Positions 28,637 to 37,243 are shown, numbered from the stretch's first letter. The stretch is 56,284 nucleotides of DNA from Rhodobacterales bacterium (GCA_017303485.1 JAFLCY010000013.1:1-56284), one strand, 5' to 3'. Made by a program: numbers and translations. The notes: generated by a model not told the origin, from the sequence alone.

Positions 28637-29577
28637 TTCACCAGACCGATGTCGCGCAGCACGCCATCCGTCGCCGCGATGTCGGCGTCAAGCTGTGCGG
28701 CGAAGGCGTCACCGGCCAGATAGGTGTTGGTCCAGCCCTTCGCGGCCAGCATTTCCGTCCAGCCCGCACTGGCGTTCAGCTTCTCGATGTCACCCGCGAT
28801 CTTGGCCTTCTGCTCGTCGCTCAGCCCCGGGGCCGCCGCGACCATGCGCCAGTTCTCGACCACCACGTCAAAGCCCGATTCCTTGATGGTCGGCGCCTCG
28901 ATCCCCGGCAGCCGCTCGGCCGAGGACACCGCCAGAAGCCGCATCGTCCCCGCCTTCACCTGCTCCTGGAACTCGCCCACGGAAGAGACGCCCGCCGTCA
29001 CCTGGTTGCCCAGGATCGCCGCCATTGCCTCGCCGCCGCCCGAGAAGGCGACATAGTTGATCTTGGTCGGATCAACCCCTGCCGCTTTGGCCAGCAGCCC
29101 GACAAGGATATGGTCCGTCCCGCCCGCCGAGCCGCCAGCCCAGGACACCGAACCCGGATCGGCCTTCAGCTTCTCGACCAGATCGGCCAGCGTCTGGATG
29201 TCCGAAGCTGCGGGCACCACGATGGCCTCGGTATCGCCGGTCAGCCGCGCGATCGGAGTCACGTCCTTCAGCGTCACTGGCGAGGCGTTGGTCAGGATCG
29301 CCCCCACCATCACATAGCCGCCGACGATCAGCTTGGTCGGGTCGCCCGCGCTGTCGGCAACGAACTGCGCCAGACCCACCGTGCCGCCCGCGCCGGGCAC
29401 GTTGATCACCTCGACCGAGGGCGCGATCCCTTCGGCCTGCATCACTTCCTGCATCGCGCGGGCCGTGCCGTCCCAGCCGCCGCCGGGATTGGCCGGCGCC
29501 ATGATCGTGTAGTCCTGCGCGAATGCGGGCACCGCCAGCGCGGCCGCAAAGGCCACGCCCAGAATTGCGTGTTTCAT
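28633..29577 (-). CDS. tctC: Tripartite tricarboxylate transporter substrate-binding protein TctC
   Basis: 314-aa periplasmic binding protein. Signal peptide at residues 1 to about 20 ([20 protein letters not shown]), then the TctC/Bug motif [18 protein letters not shown] and [29 protein letters not shown] precedes the ATG at 29577. It binds a carboxylate for TctAB. A tandem 11-bp repeat upstream suggests control by the neighbouring TctD-type regulator. Confidence 0.95.
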   Translation of the reverse strand: MKHAILGVAFAAALAVPAFAQDYTIMAPANPGGGWDGTARAMQEVMQAEGIAPSVEVINVPGAGGTVGLAQFVADSAGDPTKLIVGGYVMVGAILTNASPVTLKDVTPIARLTGDTEAIVVPAASDIQTLADLVEKLKADPGSVSWAGGSAGGTDHILVGLLAKAAGVDPTKINYVAFSGGGEAMAAILGNQVTAGVSSVGEFQEQVKAGTMRLLAVSSAERLPGIEAPTIKESGFDVVVENWRMVAAAPGLSDEQKAKIAGDIEKLNASAGWTEMLAAKGWTNTYLAGDAFAAQLDADIAATDGVLRDIGLVK

Positions 29578-29658
29578 CTTGTTTCCTCCCATGGGGCAAC
29601 CGAGGTTGCCGAATCCGCCGGGGCTCCTCTCCCCGGAACGCGATCAGGAAAACACGCC

Positions 29659-29680
29659 AACCTGTCACGAACCTGACACG
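29659..29680 (-). promoter_or_regulatory. Tandem 11-bp repeat upstream of tctC, candidate TctD site
   Basis: AACCTGTCACG is followed directly by AACCTGACACG (10 of 11 identical). The 11-base period is that of OmpR-family regulator sites, and the site lies 82-103 bases upstream of the tctC start, where an activator could act. Confidence 0.55.
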
Positions 29681-29689
29681 GGCAAAGGG

Positions 29690-30742
29690 CTACTCGCCGC
29701 CCTCCAGCGCCGCATGCCATTCGGCCAGCACCCGCGCCCGGCTCGCCGCGTCGAGATAGGCCAATAGCCCCGGCGACACCGCTACCGGGCGCAGCTTCGC
29801 TCCCAGTGCCTCTTGCATCGCCGCCGCCGAGTCCTTGCCCGCCACCTCAAGGCTGACCGCCGGCAGCCGCAGCCTTTCAGCCAGCACCGTCTGACCCTCT
29901 CGTGACATGAGAAAGGCAAGAAAGGCCTCGCCCAGATCCGGCGACCGCGCCGCTTTCGGCACCAGCGCCACCCGGCTGACCACCACCACATAGTCGCGCG
30001 GCAGGACCAGCCCGAGGTTCGGCAACTTTGTTGCCTGATCCGCCGCGTAAGAGCCAAGCACGTTGTAACCCAGCTTCAGCACACCCGAATTCACCCGCTC
30101 GATCACGTCCTGCGAGGTGGGAAAGACCTGCACCCCCGCCCGGCCCATCGCCCGGATAAGCGGCCAGAGATCGGCGAAATGCTCCCGGTCCCGCATCAGG
30201 AACAGATAGCCCACCGCCGACCGCGCGATGTCATAGGTGCCGATTGATCCTTCAGGCGCTGTCGCCAGCCAGTCGATCAGCGCCGCCCGCGTATCGGGCG
30301 GGCCAGCGGGAAACGAGGGCTTGTGATAGACGATCACCGCCGGCTCGAAGGTCAGCGCGAAGACCATGTTGCTCCAGGCCGCCCAACCCGGCCAGACCGC
30401 CGCTTCCGGCACATCGGCCTCCCGCGCATAGCCGTCATTGGCGAGCTTCACCGTCACATCCATCGCCGAGGAAAAGATCAGGTCCGCCGTCGCTTCGCCC
30501 GCATCGGTCTCCTTTATCACCCGATCCGCGATCTCTCCGGTCAACAGGTCCTCATAGCGGACCGCCACATCGGGCCGGATCGCCTGGAACGCCTCGATCA
30601 GCGGCTGTGCCAATGGGGAATCGAGCGAGGAATAGACCACCAACTCCCGCTCGCCGCCGTCAGGGGCGGGAAACACCACAACCTCGGCCCTTGCGGGAAG
30701 GCTGAACAGGCAGGCGAGCAGGGCAGGACCAAGGCAACGCAT
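29690..30742 (-). CDS. Periplasmic ABC-type (iron-like) substrate-binding protein next to tctDE
   Basis: 350-aa extracellular solute-binding protein of the family that includes Fe3+-binding FbpA/AfuA. Signal peptide at residues 1-18 (MRCLGPALLACLFSLPARA), then ELVVYSSLDSPLAQPLIEAF, ADLIFSSAMDVTVKLANDG and NSGVLKLGYNVLGSYA. No permease or ATPase accompanies it. It is divergent from the tctD-like gene and upstream of tctCBA, so it may serve as a periplasmic ligand sensor for the TctE-like kinase rather than as a transporter component; that is inference. Start at 30742 gives a proper signal peptide. Confidence 0.85.
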   Translation of the reverse strand: MRCLGPALLACLFSLPARAEVVVFPAPDGGERELVVYSSLDSPLAQPLIEAFQAIRPDVAVRYEDLLTGEIADRVIKETDAGEATADLIFSSAMDVTVKLANDGYAREADVPEAAVWPGWAAWSNMVFALTFEPAVIVYHKPSFPAGPPDTRAALIDWLATAPEGSIGTYDIARSAVGYLFLMRDREHFADLWPLIRAMGRAGVQVFPTSQDVIERVNSGVLKLGYNVLGSYAADQATKLPNLGLVLPRDYVVVVSRVALVPKAARSPDLGEAFLAFLMSREGQTVLAERLRLPAVSLEVAGKDSAAAMQEALGAKLRPVAVSPGLLAYLDAASRARVLAEWHAALEGGE

Positions 30743-31105
30743 GGCCAGAACCCTAGCGTCAATGTCCCGGCCCCGACAATCGCCACCACCGTCTTGCACG
30801 GTATTCCACGCCAATCTGCCGCGCTGGTCGGGCCGCCCCGATGGGCGCGGCACCGGTGAACGGACTGGAACGACCCGCGCCGCGATTCGCCGGACAGGGT
30901 TAATATCCCGTGGTATTGCCGTGCGTATGCATGGAATGTAGACGGGATGTAGACGCGTGGAAGACGCTCGGCACCCCCGGAACCAGAAGTATTAATCAAG
31001 CGTTCCCAGACACTTGCGGACACATGCGGATATCGCGGCCCGGTCTTCCCTTTCGCGCCGCCATCCCGGTTCCCTAATCCTGCGATCCTGCCTTACGCTC
31101 GCCCG
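30743..31105. other. Divergent promoter region between binding protein and tctD-like gene
   Basis: 363 bases without a gene. It contains two tandem direct-repeat pairs: ATGTAGACG at 30936 and 30947 (11-base period), and GACACTTGCG/GACACATGCG at 31009-31028 (10-base period). No RNA gene recognised. Confidence 0.55.
30936..30955. promoter_or_regulatory. Direct repeat with 11-base period, candidate OmpR-family site
   Basis: Two copies of ATGTAGACG spaced 11 bases apart, in the region between the binding protein and the tctD-like response-regulator gene. Typical geometry for a winged-helix response-regulator dimer. Confidence 0.45.
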
Positions 31106-31771
31106 ATGCGAATCCTGCTCGTCGAAGACGACCTTCCTCTCGCCGAAGCCCTGACGACGCTCCTCCTCGGCGCGGGCTATGCGCTGGACGTCACCCACGA
31201 CGGCCTTTCCGCCGAGGCCCTGATCGACGTCGAGCGGTTCGATCTGGTCATTCTTGACCTCAACCTGCCGGAAAAGGATGGGCTGTCGGTCCTGCGTTCC
31301 CTGCGCCTGCGCAAGAATTCCGTGCCGATCCTGATACTTACCGCGCGGGGTGATCCCGCCGAAAAGGTGGCCGGGCTCGATCTCGGGGCTGACGACTACA
31401 TGGTCAAGCCGTTCGACGTGGGCGAGTTCGAGGCCCGGGTGCGTTCCATCCTCCGGCGCCAGACCGGGCATCACACCTCCGACCTTCAGATCGGCGCGGT
31501 CCGCTTCGACATGACCGCCCGCCGGTTCCATGTCGGCGAAGACGATCTCGACCTCCCCGCGCGCGAGTTGGCGCTTTTGGAACTGTTCTTCCTGCGCGCA
31601 GGCCGAGTTGTCGGAAAAGAGGCGATAGTTCAGTCACTTACCTCGCTTGACGATGGCCTTTCCGACAATGCTATCGAGCAATATGTCAGCCGCCTCCGCC
31701 GCCGCCTGCACCCGCACGGCCTGACCCTGCGCACCGCGCGCGGCCTCGGCTACATGCTGGAAAGGCCGTAG
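31106..31771 (+). CDS. tctD: OmpR-family response regulator, TctD-like
   Basis: 221-aa response regulator. The receiver domain (1-115) has acidic Asp8-Asp9 and phospho-acceptor Asp51 (LVILDLNLPEKDG), with TARGD and GADDYMVKPF. The C-terminal winged-helix domain (about 125-220) ends QYVSRLRRRLHPHGLTLRTARGLG. The adjacent sensor kinase and nearby tctCBA suggest that it activates tricarboxylate uptake, as TctD does in enterobacteria. Symbol given by context and resemblance. Confidence 0.9.
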   Translation: MRILLVEDDLPLAEALTTLLLGAGYALDVTHDGLSAEALIDVERFDLVILDLNLPEKDGLSVLRSLRLRKNSVPILILTARGDPAEKVAGLDLGADDYMVKPFDVGEFEARVRSILRRQTGHHTSDLQIGAVRFDMTARRFHVGEDDLDLPARELALLELFFLRAGRVVGKEAIVQSLTSLDDGLSDNAIEQYVSRLRRRLHPHGLTLRTARGLGYMLERP

Positions 31772-31773
31772 GC

Positions 31774-33147
31774 TTGGACCACCCCGCCTCGCTTCGCCGT
31801 TCGATCCTAGTCTGGCTTCTCCTCGCCACCGCTGCAATCGGGGCCCTGGCGCTTCTCGATACCCGGACCGAGGCCCTGCGCACCGCCCGCGATGTCTCCG
31901 ACCGCGTTCTTACCGGCTCTGCCATGGCCATTGCCGAAGGCGTGGACGTCGCCGCCGACGGCGGCCTGGCCATTGCCATTCCCTTCTCCGCCCTCGACAT
32001 GCTGTCCTCGACCGCCCAGGATCAGGTCTTCTACCGGGTCGATGGTCCCTCCGGAATTATCACTGGGTATCAAGACCTTGCCCCGGCAGTGATGAGTCCG
32101 GGGCAGGAGGCCGGCCTGGCGGATGCCAGCTATCGTGGTCTTCCCGTCCGCACCGCTACCATCCTGCGCGAGCTGACCACGGGGGAGGGAACGCTGCCCT
32201 TCTCCGTCACGGTGGCCGAGACTACCCGGGCGCGGGAGGCTTTGGCCCGCTCGCTCCTCACCCGCTCGGCGCTGCGCATCGCGGGCCTGATCGCCGGTGC
32301 CGCGCTCGTGGCCTGGACGGCCGCGACCTATGCGCTTCGGCCGCTTGACCGGCTCTCGCGCTCGATTGCCGCCCGTGCGCCGCATGACCTGACGCCTATC
32401 GAAACCGACACGCCTGCCGAACTTCGCCCCGTTGTCGATGCCCTGAACGGCTTTCTGTTGCGCCTGTCGCGCGCGATGGCGGCGCTGCAGAACTTCGCCA
32501 GCAACGCCAATCACCAGATCCGCACTCCACTGACCGTCGCGCGGACGCAGATCGCCGTCGCCTCCCGGCCAAAGGGTCCGCAGCCGTCTGCGCTCGACAA
32601 GGCCGATACCGCGCTGATCCGGATCGAGCGCGTACTGGAACAGGTCCTCCTCCTTGCCCGTGTCGAGGCTTCCGGCACCCGCCCGGAGCTGAGGAAAGTC
32701 GATGTGGCCGCACTCGTCCGCGCAATCACCGCCGACCTGTTGCCACAGGCCGTCAGGCTGGGTCAGGACCTGGGCTATGACGGCCCCGACCGCGCCCTTG
32801 CGCGCACAGAGGAAGTCCTCCTGGGCGAACTGCTGCGCAATCTGGTCGGCAATGCCCTGGCCCATTGCCCGCCGGAGACCATGGTCACAGTGCATCTGGA
32901 CAGCCAGAACCCCGCCGGTCTGCGCGTGACGGTCATCGACACCGGCCCGCCGCTGTCTTCAGCCGACCTCGCCGCCCTGCGCTCGCGCCTTCTCCCGACC
33001 CCCGGGCCCGCGGAAATGCGGTCTGGAACCCGGGGTCTGGGCCTGCACATCGTGGCCGAGATCGCCCGCGCCCTGCAGGCCGGGCTGGAATTGCACGAAG
33101 GCGCGCAAGGCAGAGGGCTGGCCGTGACGGTGACGCTGCCGGTGTGA
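31774..33147 (+). CDS. tctE: Sensor histidine kinase, TctE-like
   Basis: 457-aa membrane kinase. Helix 1 is at about residues 10-28, a periplasmic sensor region follows to about 160, and helix 2 is at about 168-187. The H-box has His247 (NANHQIRTPLTV), N-box ELLRNLVGNALAH, G-box GTRGLGLHIVAEI. The start is TTG, two bases after the response-regulator stop, with AAAGG upstream. The last 60 codons and the following 30 bases are repeated at 39478-39688 because of the adjacent integrative element, but the gene here is intact. Confidence 0.9.
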   Translation: MDHPASLRRSILVWLLLATAAIGALALLDTRTEALRTARDVSDRVLTGSAMAIAEGVDVAADGGLAIAIPFSALDMLSSTAQDQVFYRVDGPSGIITGYQDLAPAVMSPGQEAGLADASYRGLPVRTATILRELTTGEGTLPFSVTVAETTRAREALARSLLTRSALRIAGLIAGAALVAWTAATYALRPLDRLSRSIAARAPHDLTPIETDTPAELRPVVDALNGFLLRLSRAMAALQNFASNANHQIRTPLTVARTQIAVASRPKGPQPSALDKADTALIRIERVLEQVLLLARVEASGTRPELRKVDVAALVRAITADLLPQAVRLGQDLGYDGPDRALARTEEVLLGELLRNLVGNALAHCPPETMVTVHLDSQNPAGLRVTVIDTGPPLSSADLAALRSRLLPTPGPAEMRSGTRGLGLHIVAEIARALQAGLELHEGAQGRGLAVTVTLPV

Positions 33148-33177
33148 GGGAAGGCTGGCTGGGGCGCTAGGATTCGA
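32967..33177. repeat. Left copy of 211-bp direct repeat flanking the integrative element (attL region)
   Basis: Identical to 39478-39688 except at two bases (33113 G/A and 33136 C/T). It covers the last ~180 bases of the sensor-kinase gene plus 30 bases downstream. The last 22 bases (33156-33177) are the 3' end of a tRNA-Gln gene read on the minus strand, now cut from its 5' part by the element. Confidence 0.92.
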
Positions 33178-33314
33178 TGACCGATGTAAGTCTCCAAGGG
33201 GTCGATGCCGGGTCGTTGGCGAGGTGGGGCAACGGATGGGGCGGTAGTGATGCTTGCGCTGGTCGAAAGTTCAGGTGATACCAAGCCTCCAGCTATCTCA
33301 CTTTGGAGTTTCCG

Positions 33315-33560
33315 ATGAAGATCGATACGAGGTCAGCGCTACTGGGAGCTATCGCGATACTCGGGCTTCTTGCTGTTTCTTATTTCGGTTATGGCGCTTA
33401 CATGGCTGGAGATAGCGGTGTGTCGGTCAGTTCTGCTTGCGCTGACATGCGCGACAACCTCCGCAAGGGCGAAGAAGGGCTAGAGGAAAACCCAAATTCG
33501 AAGGAGTTGATAAAGGCCGTTTCAAATCTCAATAACCTCTACATCCAGACTTGCCTGTAG
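33315..33560 (+). CDS. Small membrane-anchored or secreted protein
   Basis: 81-aa protein with one N-terminal hydrophobic helix (about residues 8-30) and a short polar domain containing two cysteines (about residues 41 and 80) that could form a disulphide outside the membrane. TTGGAG precedes the ATG at 33315. No family recognised. First gene inside the left end of the element. Confidence 0.6.
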   Translation: MKIDTRSALLGAIAILGLLAVSYFGYGAYMAGDSGVSVSSACADMRDNLRKGEEGLEENPNSKELIKAVSNLNNLYIQTCL

Positions 33561-33688
33561 AAGCCTCACGCGAAGTAAGAAATGTTCGGCGTTTCCTTGC
33601 TGCAGTCGTGCAGAAAAGTTCGACTACCACGTCCAGCAGGCGGTTCGGCAGGTCCACTTCAGTTAAATCGGCAAGTGATCGTCAGGCC

Positions 33689-34102
33689 CTATATGTCCAG
33701 GTCGAAGTCAGCATCACCAACGTCTCCTAGCGATACGGCGGTAGCTTCAAGATCGCTTTGAATGTCCGCAAACGCGGCTTCTAGCTGCGCAGCCTGAATA
33801 GATGCAGAGATAGCGTTTCCTACTACCATGCCGCCTGCCACGGCGGCTGCGGTCCCGAGGGCATTGCTTGAAGTCGATGCAACGGCACCACGACTTCCTC
33901 CGGCTGGGTTGAGGTAGTTTGCCTCCATCAACTGCAGTTGCCTGATAGCATCCTTGTCGCCAGAGGCCAGGATGGCCGCGCGTGCTGCTTCTGCACGTTC
34001 CTTTCTGCTACTCTCCTCAGCTTTCTTCTTGTTCTCATCTGATGCCTTGGAAATGGCCCCCAGCACGACGAGACCCACAACGATCCACCAGAACCAATCC
34101 AT
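33689..34102 (-). CDS. Membrane-anchored alanine-rich protein of unknown function
   Basis: 137-aa protein starting MDWFWWIVVGLVVLGAISKA: an N-terminal transmembrane helix, then a charged coiled-coil stretch (about 22-45), a glycine/alanine-rich hydrophobic stretch (about 80-105) and an acidic tail (DVGDADFDLDI). AAAGG lies nine bases before the ATG at 34102. It is transcribed leftward, unlike the other element genes. No family recognised. Confidence 0.6.
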   Translation of the reverse strand: MDWFWWIVVGLVVLGAISKASDENKKKAEESSRKERAEAARAAILASGDKDAIRQLQLMEANYLNPAGGSRGAVASTSSNALGTAAAVAGGMVVGNAISASIQAAQLEAAFADIQSDLEATAVSLGDVGDADFDLDI

Positions 34103-34212
34103 AGGGTTAGACCTTTCATTAGATACCAAGAGACTAAACCCTGAAGATTCAGTGGGTCAGTGTCATTTTCATGGCGCCGCTGCGGTCCCAAGCAGGAAAT
34201 CTGAGGATTCGA

Positions 34213-34239
34213 CTGTATCTAAATAGGTAGTAGATACAG
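34213..34239. promoter_or_regulatory. Perfect 9-base inverted repeat, candidate operator of the element
   Basis: CTGTATCTA and TAGATACAG are separated by nine bases. The site lies between the leftward gene at 34102 and the rightward genes starting at 34251, where it could control both. Confidence 0.55.
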
Positions 34240-34250
34240 GAGCTTACACC

Positions 34251-34418
34251 ATGAAGACGATCTTGGCCCTCGGCTCAGCCGGGGGTCTTTTCATTGCTGC
34301 ACGTGGGTCTTTCGGCCTCTTCGTGCTTCTGCTGGTAGCCAAGCAGGTCAGTCAGGACCTTGCGATGGCCCTCTTCAAGGAGGCGCTGAAGGCCGGGTGG
34401 TTCAATGGAACCCGGTGA
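34251..34418 (+). CDS. Small hydrophobic protein of the element
   Basis: 55-aa protein beginning MKTILALGSAGG, with a hydrophobic helix at about residues 10-30 and an amphipathic C-terminal half. AGGAG eight bases upstream supports the ATG, and it overlaps the next gene by 14 bases. Unrecognised; a holin-like or toxin-like small membrane protein is possible but unsupported. Confidence 0.55.
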   Translation: MKTILALGSAGGLFIAARGSFGLFVLLLVAKQVSQDLAMALFKEALKAGWFNGTR

Positions 34419-34611
34419 TGTCGTGCTGATCAAGGCTTTCGACGACGTGCCTGAGCACTGGTTCCGAGTGGACGAGGTCTACGAGGACTGCATCACAGGT
34501 CAGGCCCTCACGGGGCCTCTCCAAGGGGAGTACGGGGAACCGGAACTCTCGATGGTTATCAGGGTCCTAGACCCCGCAGAGGTGCCGCTGGGAACGTCAG
34601 AATCCCAGTAG
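34405..34611 (+). CDS. Small acidic protein of unknown function
   Basis: 68-aa soluble acidic protein (MEPGDVVLIKAFDDVPEHWF...). It overlaps the preceding 55-aa gene and is followed by the integrase gene. The beta-rich N-terminus resembles small phage-encoded SH3-like proteins, but no family is recognised. Confidence 0.55.
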   Translation: MEPGDVVLIKAFDDVPEHWFRVDEVYEDCITGQALTGPLQGEYGEPELSMVIRVLDPAEVPLGTSESQ

Positions 34612-34680
34612 GCCGCAGAAACTAAACGGAAAAATCGGAAGCAATCATGAAGTGGGGCGAAGGCCCCAGATGGAGGACGC

Positions 34681-35898
34681 ATGTCTGTACGTATCCAGTA
34701 TGCCTATCTCAAGCAACAGACGTGGCTGTACCGGAGGAACTATCCGAAGGAGCTGCAGTCGCTGCTGGGGCAGGCCTACAAGCAGTCACTCAAGACCGGG
34801 GACGCCCGGATAGCCAAGGCTAGGGCCGCAGAGGTCAACGCCAAGTACGAGGAGATCATCACTAAGGCCAAGTCGGGGCAGGTGGTGGAGAAACCGCAGC
34901 CCGTGAAGATCGTTGCTCCTGCTTTCACGCAGGTGACGATTGTGGGCAGGGTCAGCGTAGCGGAGCTGGGGAAGCAGTACCTGAACCGCCGCTCTAACGA
35001 GCTACAGCACGGTGGCTTCAAGTCGGTCCGCTTCTCAGTGGGGCTGTTCGTCTCAGCCTTCGGAAAGAGGCCGATTGGGACATTGACACGGGAGGACGCC
35101 TTGGCCTTCACCCGCAAGGTGGCTCAGCTCGGCAAACACGTTGGCAAGTCGTACAGGACCAAGGGCTACCCACTGGAGCGGCTGCTGGCGCTGAGCGAGG
35201 GGGAGAGGATCAGTCCGCAGACACAGCGGCGGATCGTCAGTCAGGTGGGTCACTTCCTCGACTGGACCGTTTACGAGGGTCAGCTTGCCAGCAACCCGTT
35301 CAAGACGGTTCGGGTGGAGGGGAAGGCAAAGCCACAGCACTACGAGGCTCTGACCGATGAGGAGGTGCTAAGGCTCCTCAGCCTCGACGATCCTCGGATT
35401 GGGGTGGCGCTACGAGTCTGCTTGCTCTCAGGGATGAGGGCAGGGGAGGCAGTAGGGCTAGTAAGGGAAGATCTGATCTGGAAGGGCAATCTGGGCTGGT
35501 ATGCCTGGATCAGACCCAACGAGGTTCGATCACTCAAGACGGATGCAGCGGAGCGGATCGTTCCTTTGCACTCAAGCCTGACGCCTATCCTGGCTGCCCT
35601 ACCGGCTTCAGGGCGGCTCTTTCCACGCCTCTCCGTCAACGTGGTCACGAAGCGCTTCAGTGTGCTGCGGGATCAGGCTGCGATCCACAGGCAGGGGGTG
35701 GTGTTCCACTCTAGCAGAAAGTGGTTCGTGGCCGAGTGCGAGAGGGCAGGGGTGCCGGAACACTTCACGGCGTCCATCGTCGGCCACCAGTCGGCAAGGT
35801 CAGAGAACCGGATGACCTACGGCATCTACTCTGCCGGGATCAGTGACGAGCAGAAGCGCGAGATCGTGGAGAAGGTGGGGCTACCGTGCCGCCACTGA
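34681..35898 (+). CDS. Tyrosine-type site-specific integrase
   Basis: 405-aa recombinase. Residues 1-70 form an arm-binding/DUF6538-like domain (YLKQQTWLYRRNYPKELQSL), about 90-200 the core-binding SAM-like domain, about 220-395 the catalytic domain. Catalytic residues visible: Arg253 (SGMRAGEA), His343 and Arg346 (FHSSRKWF), His369 (VGHQS) and tyrosine 380 or 383 (MTYGIYS). GGAGG precedes the ATG. It should drive insertion at the neighbouring tRNA-Gln site. No excisionase was recognised among the small genes. Confidence 0.93.
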   Translation: MSVRIQYAYLKQQTWLYRRNYPKELQSLLGQAYKQSLKTGDARIAKARAAEVNAKYEEIITKAKSGQVVEKPQPVKIVAPAFTQVTIVGRVSVAELGKQYLNRRSNELQHGGFKSVRFSVGLFVSAFGKRPIGTLTREDALAFTRKVAQLGKHVGKSYRTKGYPLERLLALSEGERISPQTQRRIVSQVGHFLDWTVYEGQLASNPFKTVRVEGKAKPQHYEALTDEEVLRLLSLDDPRIGVALRVCLLSGMRAGEAVGLVREDLIWKGNLGWYAWIRPNEVRSLKTDAAERIVPLHSSLTPILAALPASGRLFPRLSVNVVTKRFSVLRDQAAIHRQGVVFHSSRKWFVAECERAGVPEHFTASIVGHQSARSENRMTYGIYSAGISDEQKREIVEKVGLPCRH

Positions 35899-36080
35899 AA
35901 CCCGTGACACCCGTACCGGACATCGACGCGTTCGAAGAGAGAGCCGCTATCATCCAGCATGATGGCGGTCTTTCTCGTTCAAAGGCTGAGGACATGGCGG
36001 CCAAGGCTCAGGGCTTCCGGGATGCAAGCCACTACTGGCAGGTGCTGGCCGACTACGTGGTGAGCAAGAAGTTGGGGTGA
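35886..36080 (+). CDS. Small protein with EERAAI...GGLSR motif
   Basis: 64-aa protein from a GTG that overlaps the integrase end by 13 bases. The segment FEERAAIIQHDGGLSRSKAE resembles short motifs in phage and plasmid replication or transfer proteins, but no function is established. A terminator follows. Confidence 0.6.
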   Translation: MPPLKPVTPVPDIDAFEERAAIIQHDGGLSRSKAEDMAAKAQGFRDASHYWQVLADYVVSKKLG

Positions 36081-36093
36081 CCCGATCGCGACC

Positions 36094-36137
36094 CTCCCGG
36101 TGGCTTCGGCTGCCGGGGGGAGCACTTCCCTTTTTTT
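36094..36137 (+). terminator. Terminator after the integrase unit
   Basis: Imperfect GC-rich stem (CTCCCGG... / ...CCGGGGGGAG) capped by TTCG, followed by TTTTTTT at 36131-36137. Confidence 0.65.
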
Positions 36138-36177
36138 ATCGTTTCGGGAAGGTAAGGAGAAACTGCAGAGTCTTGGC

Positions 36178-36190
36178 CGGAAAATTTCCG
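36178..36190. promoter_or_regulatory. 13-bp dyad upstream of the second element operon
   Basis: CGGAAAATTTCCG has perfect 6-base arms around a central A, about 145 bases before the gene at 36334. Possible operator. Confidence 0.35.
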
Positions 36191-36333
36191 ATGGGCTCTT
36201 GTAAAGATCGGACCTTAGGAATAGGTGGCCGCTTGAAGGGGGCGACTCCTTCCACCCGTGGATGGCGATTACCGGAGGGTGCTACGCTCAATCAAGATTT
36301 CCGAGTTTTCGGCTTAACAACAAAGGACTTACT

Positions 36334-36684
36334 ATGCACAACGAATCTAACGCCCTTACAATGCGTCTCCCAGCGAACATCGACCAGATCGGGAGCTTTA
36401 AGCTTGGCCCTAGGGCACATCACCATGTTCGAACAGCGCTCACTGTAGCAAAGCGAATGCGGCGCGGCGGGGACGGGGCTGTGGAAGATACAGCGCGCGC
36501 AATCCGCCTGTTGATTGGCACTACCCTTCTCGACGGCGACGCCTGGACAGAACTCGACGTCGTGAGCGACGAGGATCAAGATCGTCAACTGGATGACTAT
36601 CACGACTGCCTTGGGGTGCTCTTGTACGCACTCGGCATGCAAGAAGTCGCTCCAATACTGGGCGCAGTAGAGGGAGAGGCCTAA
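36334..36684 (+). CDS. Unrecognised element protein
   Basis: 116-aa protein, basic in the middle (KLGPRAHHHVRTALTVAKRMRR is trimmed here to HHVRTALTVAKRMRR, residues about 30-45) and acidic towards the C-terminus. AAAGGA seven bases upstream supports the ATG at 36334. First gene of the rightward group ending in the polymerase-like gene. No family recognised. Confidence 0.55.
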   Translation: MHNESNALTMRLPANIDQIGSFKLGPRAHHHVRTALTVAKRMRRGGDGAVEDTARAIRLLIGTTLLDGDAWTELDVVSDEDQDRQLDDYHDCLGVLLYALGMQEVAPILGAVEGEA

Positions 36685-36856
36685 GGGTAAGATGGGGGGG
36701 CGGGGCTTCCCGCCTCCTCTCTCAGATAATCGCGACAAGGGTGCGACTGGAGGCTCTTCGTTATGAAGAGGCGAGTTCCATCCATTTCTATGAAGGCTTT
36801 ACCGCTGGAGAATGTTGCACCCATTGACCCCGAGCAGATCGGGAAAGGGAAAAGCA

Positions 36857-37243
36857 ATGAAAATACAGCGACTTGAAGAACCCAATTCAACCATTTACGA
36901 CTTCCAAATCGATCCAATCAGGCTGGCACTGGCGCTGCAACGGTCTGATGATGCCGCTCCACTGACAGACCTCCTAGTTAGAAGGCAGACGATCCGACGA
37001 GACTGGAAGCGGATCATGGGAAGGGAAACTTCGAAGGTCCGAACTTGGCTAGCGGAAAGTCTAGTTCGTTTCAGGTCCCTAGTTCCAGGGGCGGTCGGCG
37101 AGAGAGTTGGGGCAGATAGAGCGAACTTGCTCCGACACGAGATGTCTGCTCGACACGGGCGACAGGGGGAGGAGCTCAGAGGTAAGTTTGATGGCTGTTT
37201 CGATGTTTTGCGTCCAATAGGTATAGGTAATGGAAGAGGTTGA
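36857..37243 (+). CDS. Unrecognised basic protein upstream of the polymerase-like gene
   Basis: 128-aa arginine-rich protein; GGGAAAAG precedes the ATG at 36857. It overlaps the start of the polymerase-like gene by 14 bases, so the two are coupled and may cooperate, for example in DNA binding. No recognised domain. Confidence 0.6.
   Translation: MKIQRLEEPNSTIYDFQIDPIRLALALQRSDDAAPLTDLLVRRQTIRRDWKRIMGRETSKVRTWLAESLVRFRSLVPGAVGERVGADRANLLRHEMSARHGRQGEELRGKFDGCFDVLRPIGIGNGRG

Noticed and set aside
33156-33177. Second tRNA-Gln gene at the left end of the element
   Set aside because: Only the 3' 22 bases are present; no anticodon or D arm. It is the att remnant.
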